From Anolis sagrei (lineage: Eukaryota > Chordata > Lepidosauria > Squamata > Anolidae), in the NCBI RefSeq assembly GCF_037176765.1, contig NC_090034.1, forward strand, positions 20,741,375 to 20,805,374: a stretch of DNA of 64,000 nucleotides, read 5' to 3'. The translations under genes were made by a program, and so were the position numbers. Positions 58,994 to 64,000 of this stretch are shown here, in pieces; the first letter of the stretch is position 1; each line of letters opens with the position of its first letter. The notes under the pieces were generated by a model. The model was not told the origin of the DNA. It made no database searches and worked only from the letters and a program-made list of their open reading frames with translations.

Positions 58994-59252
58994 GAACCCA
59001 AAGCTGCTCCCAAGCTATTTATTATAATTATTAATTATTATTATTATTTTATTTATACTGAGAATCATTATCATTTTAATCATCACCATCATCATTATCA
59101 TTGTTTTATTTATACTGAGACCCAAAGCAATTCAATAATTGCCTTCCTACAACGGTTATAATACGAAGGATGGAAATGGGAAATACCTTCTCTTTGCCAT
59201 GTTTCAGCAAAGCCATGGCTTTCACCTCCAAAGGGAACCTCTGCGGGTTCAT
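53235..59252 (-). CDS. NOXO1: NADPH oxidase organizer 1
   Basis: Cytosolic organiser of NOX1: a PX domain binds phosphoinositides, SH3 domains bind p22phox, and a proline-rich tail binds NOXA1. Minus-strand exons: 59187-59252, 58791-58871, 58617-58692, 56610-56790, 54905-~55167, 54700-54804, 54319-54415, 53235-53532; about 388 residues (human ~370). PX: RFPLEVKAMALLKHGK, FSVSWSDQN, YRAFEEFRKL, FPIERGLLRNSDRTIPK. SH3-1: CVAPFETIDLKDRPF...GWWLVENN...WFPASFLEE. SH3-2: SYEAQEEDELSVKSG...GWWLVW-YNGERGYVPSAFL. Tail: PPRGSPLMPPRPSIHEML...AVTKRAL. Exon 5's acceptor is uncertain: CAG at 55134 would break the frame; CACAG at 55168 keeps it. Exon 6 fits phase only with a GC donor (AAG|GCGAGC). An in-frame upstream ATG exists at 59297. 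Confidence 0.9.
53681..53733 (+). repeat. (ATG)n microsatellite
   Basis: About 17 ATG units in the last NOXO1 intron; (GT)n and (CA)n runs follow to 53995. Confidence 0.95.
54440..54675 (-). mobile_element. CR1 tail fragments and (AAT)n in NOXO1 intron 6
   Basis: Four short complement CR1 termini (AGAATCCCAGAGTTGGAGGA) between (AAT)n runs fill the short intron between exons 6 and 7. Confidence 0.8.
55230..56515 (-). mobile_element. Non-LTR retrotransposon 3' part with intact C-terminal ORF
   Basis: The minus strand (55470-56515) is open for ~345 codons: SSFKYLGVTFQASGSWRCHL, TAQLLYAIPVWITGF, LESLAWRRALGYWMERV, HRVCPCGEGKIETVIHVLFI. This is the region after the RT core in many LINEs, with a C-x-C...H...C zinc-knuckle-like motif. 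Its clade is not assigned. The 3' end reads ATAAAGGCTACTGACTGAC, reaching ~55235. At ~56515 it abuts a CR1 tail, so the piece is 5'-truncated. NOXO1 intron 4. Confidence 0.8.
56880..56984. repeat. (CA)n-(TA)n-(CA)n microsatellite
   Basis: CA repeats, a ~50-base pure TA run (56902-56951) and CA again; NOXO1 intron 3. Confidence 0.95.
56985..57582 (+). mobile_element. Non-autonomous Helitron
   Basis: Begins TCTATATATATAAATCTGTA after an A, and ends with the stem-loop GCCACAGCAACGCGTGGC, then AGGGTACAG and CTAG at 57579-57582 followed by T. A TGAGCATGCGCAATGGCGC segment, a CCT/CCA-rich block and a GAAA/GGAA tract lie inside. It shares its ends and the order of these blocks with 59561-61562. NOXO1 intron 3. 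Confidence 0.8.
57583..58610. repeat. CA/TA microsatellites, (ATATT)n and an L2-like tail in NOXO1 intron 3
   Basis: Long interrupted (CA)n/(TA)n from 57583 to 57950, an L2-like tail (TTTATATGCCGCCCTTCTCA) at ~57968-58020, then (TTATA)n, perfect at 58210-58270. No gene signal. Confidence 0.85.
58880..59105. repeat. (ATT)n block in NOXO1 intron 1
   Basis: Two long (ATT)n runs (58903-58936, 58962-58993) and AT/ATC-rich text between exons 1 and 2. Confidence 0.9.
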
Positions 59253-59454
59253 CCTCTCTCCTTTATGGTCCAGAAGGCTTTGAGGTGGCTGCTTCATCCA
59301 AGTAAAGTATTCAAGAGCAAAGAGGAGGAGCAGACGGTGAGCTTGGCCTTTTTCCTACCTGCCTTTTGCACCTTTTCTTTGTTCTTGAATACTTTACCGG
59401 GATGAAGTGGCCACCTCAAAGCCTTCTGGGCCATAAAGGATATAGGATGAACCT
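59246..59454. repeat. Inverted duplication over the NOXO1 start
   Basis: On the left arm (minus strand) and right arm (plus strand) the same ~90 bases occur: CACCTCAAAGCCTTCTGGAC versus CACCTCAAAGCCTTCTGGGC, GGATGAAC at both outer ends, and AAAGTATTCAAGA near the centre. Arm identity is roughly 85 per cent by eye, with a ~25-base spacer. The left arm is the NOXO1 5'UTR plus ATG. Confidence 0.88.
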
Positions 59455-59984
59455 GGTTCCCCCTTTGCTTTGACCCAAATGAGTTTGAGATTGCAAGGCC
59501 AATCATTCTTGGATGGATGGGAGCTGCAGTTCAAATAGAATACCAATATAATATAATATATCTATATATATAAATCTGTTAGGCGAGTCCAACGGGACAG
59601 CAAAACTCTAAAAAAACCTCAACGAAACTTAACCAAAATTCCCATGCACATAACACAACCCACAAGGTACAAACATATCTACTCAAAATGAAAAACAACT
59701 CAACAACACACTCACAAAACAGCAAAACAACAAAACTCAAAAAACCTCCAACAAAACTTAACCAAAATTCCCATGCCCATAACACAACCCACAAGGTACA
59801 AACATATCTACACAAAATGAAAAACAACACAACAACACACTCACAAAATGGCAAAACAACTGAGCATGCGCATTGGCGCCCAGCCGCAAATTCCCTGGCG
59901 CGCGCACACAGCCTTCCAGCCAACGTTCCCTCTGCGGAAGCCATGCCCACTCCAAGCCCCGCCGCGCCGCTTCCCGCACACACA

Positions 59985-60420
59985 CACCCCCTGCCGCACG
60001 CACACGCACAACCCCACGCTCCATCACTCCCCCCGCCGCCGCACACACACACTCATTCCCACACTCCATCACTCTCCCCGCCGCCGCACACACACACGCA
60101 ACCCCACGCTCCATCACTCCCCCCGCCGCCGCACACAGACACGCAACCCCATTCCCCCCGCCGCCACACACACACACGCAACCCCACACTCCATCACTCC
60201 CGCCGCCGCCGCACACACACACGCAACCCCACGCTCCATCACTCCCCCCGCCGCCGCACACACACACGCAACCCCACTCCCCCGCCACCGCACACACGCA
60301 CGCAACCCCACGCTCCATCACTCCCCCCGCCGCCGCACACATACACAACCCCACACTCCATCACTCCCCCCACCGCCGCACACACACACGCAACCCCACG
60401 CTCCATCACTCCTCTGCCCC
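59985..60420 (+). repeat. GC-rich minisatellite, ~45-bp period
   Basis: About nine tandem units with GCAACCCCACGCTCCATCAC, then TCCCCCCGCCGCCGCACACA. Some units are shortened. Open frames across it are compositional artefacts. Confidence 0.95.
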
Positions 60421-60485
60421 AATCTTACCTCCTTTTACTTCACGCCACCTCCAAACCCCACCCCGCCCCTTCCCGCCCTGTCAAA

Positions 60486-61150
60486 ATCCAGGAAAGACAG
60501 GAAGGAAGGAAAGTAGGAAGAAAGAGAAAGGGAGGTAAAGATAAAGGGGGAAGGAAGGAAAGTTAGAGAAAGAAGGAAGAAGAAAAGGAAAGAAAAGGAA
60601 AGATGGAAGGAAAGAAAAGAGAGACAGCAAAAGAGAAAGAAAAAAGGGGAAGGAAGGAAAGAGGTAGAGAAGGAAGAAATGAGAGACAGAGGGAGGGAAA
60701 GAAAAAGGGGGAAGGAAGGAAGGAGAGAAGGAAAGAAAAAAGGGAATGAAGGAAGGAAAGAGGGAGTGAAGGAAGGGCGAAGATGTAGAGAAAGAGGGGG
60801 AGAAGGAAAGAGAGAAGGAAGAAAAGAGACCAGAAGAGAAAGAAAAAGGGGAAAGGAAGGAAGGAGAGAAGGAAAGAAAAAAGGGAATAAAGGAAGGAAA
60901 GAGGGAGTGAAGGAAGGGGGAAGATGTAGAGAAAGAGGGAGGGAAGGAAAGAAGGAAAGAGAGAAGGAAGAAAAGAGACCAGAAGAGAAAGAAAAAGGGG
61001 GATGGAAGGAAAGAGATAGAGAAGGAAGAGAAGGAAAGATGGGAAGGAAGGAAGGAAGGAAGGAAGGAAGGAAGGAAGGAAGGAAGGAAGGAAGGAAGGA
61101 AGGAAGGAGGGAGGGAGGGAAAGAAGGAGAGAAAGAGGGAAGGTTGGCCA
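60486..61150 (+). repeat. Polypurine (GGAA/GAAA)n tract
   Basis: About 660 bases of nearly pure A/G with higher-order ~110-base repetition (GGAAGATGTAGAGAAAGAGG at ~60777 and ~60920) and a perfect (GGAA)n at ~61040-61108. Confidence 0.95.
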
Positions 61151-61569
61151 CAGCAACACGTGGCAGGTAAAGGTTGTTATTTCGATTATTATTATGATGC
61201 TATTATTCCTATTAGACCCTGGGGGAATGAGAGAGGTGTCAGGTCCCAGAGGCAATGCATTGCATTATTGTTATTGTTATGATGGTGGTGAAATAAAAGG
61301 AAATAAAAAGTGAAAGAAGGAATCAAACAGGGAGGGAAGAAAGGCAAAGGAAAAAAGGGGGAGGGAATGAAGGAAAGAGAGAAGGATGAAACCAAGTAGT
61401 GAAAGAAGGAAAGAAAGAAAGAGGTAGAGAAGGAAGAAAGGAGAGAAAGGGGGAGGAAAAGGGGGAAGGAATAGGTAGGTACCTCTCTTTCATAATAGTC
61501 CAGATATCTACCTCAACTTTGATAAGTTTTACTATAGGCCACGCGTGGCAGGGCACAGCTAGTAACATA

Positions 61570-61950
61570 ATATAAAATATATAATATACATACTCTATTT
61601 TATATGTGCAATCTTATGTATGTATAAAATATTGAATGTATATATTATATGTGTGTGTATACACACACATATATAAATATATATATAAGGCCCCGTATTC
61701 ATGAAGGGATATATTTCCAAATAGATTGTGGTTATATATATATATATATAACCACAATCTATTTGGAAATATATCCCTTCATGAATACGGGGGCCTTATA
61801 TATATTTTTAATGTCAGGGGACTACCTTTACCTTTATATACACACACACACACACACACACACGAGAGAGAGAGAGAGAGAGAGAGATTATATATCTATA
61901 CACATAATAAAAGTGAAAATGTGTATTTTCTCTCCTAATGGAGACTTTCT
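61570..61950. repeat. TA/CA-rich block with near-perfect palindrome
   Basis: ATATAAGGCCCCGTATTCAT (from ~61683) to GATTGTGGTTATATA is followed by its exact inverse ending ATGAATACGGGGGCCTTATA (~61800). Arms are ~55 bases with one extra G. (CA)n and (GA)n follow to 61890. Confidence 0.93.
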
Positions 61951-61959
61951 TTGGACTTG

Positions 61960-62012
61960 AAAGTAGTCTTAAGAAAGTTTCCTTTAGGAGATAAAACGTG
62001 GGATTTAAATGC

Positions 62013-62044
<32 letters not shown>

Positions 62045-63037
62045 GCTTTCAATTGCAAAATAGAGAGCAATTTTCCCAGACTCAGGTAGAAAGATAGGTG
62101 CATTTTCTGGTGACATTTGGACTGAAAATAAGACAAAAGGCCCATTGCTCTTTGCTGAGAGAGACTCCAGATGGATGAGACCTGTCTTTATTTCAGAAGA
62201 AGAGTCCAAAGACACAATGGTTCTCTTTCATTTGGATTTGCCCTTTCATTCATCAGCCCTTTCATTACTGTGGCCTGGAAAGCATCAAAAGCACATATTT
62301 GCAGCTTCAGACAATGTGCAAAAATGACAAACATTTGCAGGACAAGTGCAGCTGGACACTACTTTAATTTCTATTGAAATTGCTAGGAGTTGTAGATTTT
62401 GCAGGATTGGGATTTGAAGTTTGCCTTGGGGTGCAGCAGTTAAAGTGGTATCAAGCTGCATCCATTCTGCAGTGTAGATGCACCCCCAAAGTTGGAAATC
62501 ATGATAATGGAAGAGGAGAAATTTGTATCACGGAAAGAAGGATATAGAATGGCTTCCAACCAGAAATTATAATATCTATAATTATTAGACCAATGCGCAG
62601 TCTATGAGTGTGTCTACACTGGAGACTTGATGCAGTTTGACACCACTTTGAACTGCTTCAAAATCCAGGGTGGTGTCATTTTGCAAGGACTTTTACCCAA
62701 AAGAAAACTGTTGCAAACTATAAATCCCAGGACTCCATGCCAACTAAAATCGTACCAAACTGGATTAAGTCAACAGTGTAGATGCACCCAAAGAACAATT
62801 GCAGGAACTCAACCTAAACATTTTGGATACTATTCTATAAAATGAGGACTAGAGGGTCCTGATTCACTCTTTGTGCCAAAAATAGGATTTTAAGAGCCAT
62901 GAAAACATGCATGCTGATGATGATGATGTTTCCTAATGCCTGCATTTTGTTTCAGCCATTGAGATGATTCAGTGGGCTCCAGTCTTCCATTTCTATTTCT
63001 AGTCGAATGAAAAGCTGCTGCCATAACTCACATCCAA
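61960..63037. other. Intergenic, no gene recognised
   Basis: (ATT)n at 62013-62044, then ordinary sequence. Pieces near 62380-62490 and 62620-62800 ('gtagatgcaccc', 'ctacactggagacttgatgcag') belong to an old repeat. No exon could be supported. Confidence 0.5.
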
Positions 63038-63348
63038 TTACACTATGCAACAAAATTATGTTTCTGGTTTGAAAGTGTTATTTCTTGTTTAATCGTGTGG
63101 TACTTACTTTGAAAGTAGTTATTCTACTCCAGAAACTCCTTTTTTGTGGCTGCCACAAACAAGGTTGAATCAGTTGAGATTCGATTATGATTTCATTGAA
63201 AAACTAGAGCTAAATGCGCTGGAGGATGTCTGTCCCACAAAAACAAAGTGTTGCCAGTTTAATAAATTTTCCCCATGTTTTTATGATAGAACCAATTAGG
63301 AAATGACACTTGTAACCCAGGAACAAAAATGGTGTCACACAGTGTAAT
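63038..63348 (-). mobile_element. Full-length MITE, five-copy family
   Basis: TTACACTATGCAACAAAATT at the left and ATGGTGTCACACAGTGTAAT at the right are imperfect inverted ends. The interior matches the copies at 19.5, 34.1, 41.0 and 43.0 kb. This is the most complete copy, ~311 bases; superfamily not assigned. Confidence 0.8.
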
Positions 63349-63513
63349 CAGGGCTATGTCTATCCATCTATAAATCCATGGGAAACCTATTGTGACATCC
63401 TGAGTGATGAAATCCAAGGGCTGCCATTGTGAGGACAGCTCCTGGTCCCTTTGGAGGCCTTTCTTCCCCGTCCTTTGGGGAAGGGATCCCATGATTTCGA
63501 CTCAGGGTCCACA

Positions 63514-63849
63514 ATGTCATCCAAAAAGACCACCCGCCGGAGGAAGAAGAAGCGGCACATGATGCTGGTCTTCTACTGGATGAAGAAGAAGAAGGCGGCA
63601 AACGAGGAGGAGAACGAGGCCCCCGGACCCGACTGCAAGGCCCCCCACACCTCGCCTTACTCCACCCACAGCAAACAGTGTGATCCAAGGATATTCCCCC
63701 AAAGGCCCGCGACCCCGCTACCCCCCACTGAAGAGACGGCCTCGTGTCCTTTCCCCTCCACCTCGACCATGGTGGACCTGATCCAGACAAAAGGGCCCCG
63801 ACAAAAGCCAAAAAAGAGGAAACAGCATAAAAAGAAAAGGAAGAGGAAG
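63514..63849 (+). CDS. Lysine-rich exon of an unrecognised gene (partial)
   Basis: An ATG in fair context (CCACAATGTC) opens 112 codons that end in phase at a donor, AGGAAG|GTAATG. TTCTTTTTTGAAGCAG at 63978-63993 would be the next acceptor (exon from 63994, running off the window). The product has a basic start (TTRRRKKKRH), KKKK, an acidic NEEENE patch, a Pro/Ser/Thr-rich middle and a strongly basic end (KKRKQHKKKRKRK), so nuclear or chromatin association is plausible. I do not recognise a family. GFER, expected next to NOXO1 in mammals, is not what is seen. GC content and lack of repeats favour a real gene. Confidence 0.5.
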
Positions 63850-64000
63850 GTAATGGTGCCGGCACCCTGCCCTCATCTAGGAGTCCCTCAAACTTTTTAA
63901 ACAGTGGGGGGGAGAGGTTGAGAGCCAGGTGATGGAGAAGTTTTGGTACAGCAAGCTGAGGAAGGGTTAATGGTGTCTTCTTTTTTGAAGCAGAGAAAAG

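Larger units (their letters stand above)
59561..61562 (+). mobile_element. Helitron-derived composite
   Basis: Starts TCTATATATATAAATCTGTT and ends CACGCGTGGCAGGGCACAG plus CTAG at 61559-61562. Another Helitron-like stem without CTAG (GCCACAGCAACACGTGGC) is at 61146-61163, so two elements may be joined. The first 300 bases contain a duplicated AACAAAACTTAACCAAAATTC unit. The interior is a GC-rich minisatellite and a polypurine tract. Located upstream of NOXO1. Confidence 0.7.

Noticed and set aside
59688-60566. Long open frames on both strands (up to ~290 codons) rich in His, Thr, Pro
   Set aside because: They follow the 45-bp minisatellite; several frames are open at once because of composition, with no start context or splice logic.
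60435-61255. Long Ser/Phe/Leu-rich open frames on the minus strand and Lys/Glu/Arg/Gly-rich ones on the plus strand
   Set aside because: Pure translation of a polypurine/polypyrimidine tract.

Overview
This is a vertebrate nuclear window, almost certainly from a squamate reptile and probably an iguanian lizard. The evidence is a gene order shared with the mammalian RPL3L-NDUFB10-RPS2-TBL3-NOXO1 block, together with reptile-type CR1 LINEs, tRNA-derived SINEs ending in TTTACC-like tails, Helitrons, SPIN-type hAT elements and very many trinucleotide (ATT/AAT) microsatellites. Gene bodies are small exons in repeat-filled introns. Exon boundaries below were read by hand from protein similarity recalled from the human orthologues plus GT/GC-AG splice signals and phase; no alignment was run.

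Layout, left to right. RPL3L (minus, first five exons only, 1.04-4.38 kb; the rest lies left of the window). NDUFB10 (plus, four exons, 5.97-11.02 kb) behind a CpG-rich promoter with three NRF-1 palindromes. A nearly full-length CR1 LINE (11.5-14.4 kb) and a SPIN-like hAT element (14.5-15.3 kb). RPS2 (minus, 15.77-22.76 kb) with a probable H/ACA snoRNA in its penultimate intron. Opposite the RPS2 start is a TATA-driven, TOP-like start followed by a splice donor. It looks like a small non-coding host transcript in the place where mammals carry SNHG9. RNF151, which lies next in mammals, is not seen. TBL3 (plus, 22 exons, 26.90-52.31 kb) encodes an 811-residue Utp13-type WD40 protein. NOXO1 (minus, eight exons, 59.25-53.24 kb) is convergent with TBL3. 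A lysine-rich exon of an unrecognised gene starts at 63.51 kb and runs off the right edge.

Four of the genes serve basic cell functions: cytosolic ribosome (RPL3L, RPS2), ribosome assembly (TBL3) and respiratory complex I (NDUFB10). NOXO1 organises the NADPH oxidase NOX1. The promoters of NDUFB10 and TBL3 share NRF-1-type sites and the RPS2 bidirectional promoter has a TCTCGCGAGA element.

The most interesting points are these. (1) A TA-target DNA transposon sits exactly inside the 5' splice site of TBL3 intron 9 and has rewritten donor positions +4 to +6. (2) TBL3 exon 17 can be read into intron 17 to give a 40-residue hydrophobic tail, a stop and an AATAAA, replacing the Utp13 domain. (3) The divergent snoRNA-host-like transcript. 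(4) Recurrent local inverted duplications, one of which covers the NOXO1 start codon. (5) GC splice donors in TBL3 and probably NOXO1. (6) An unrecognised lysine-rich gene.
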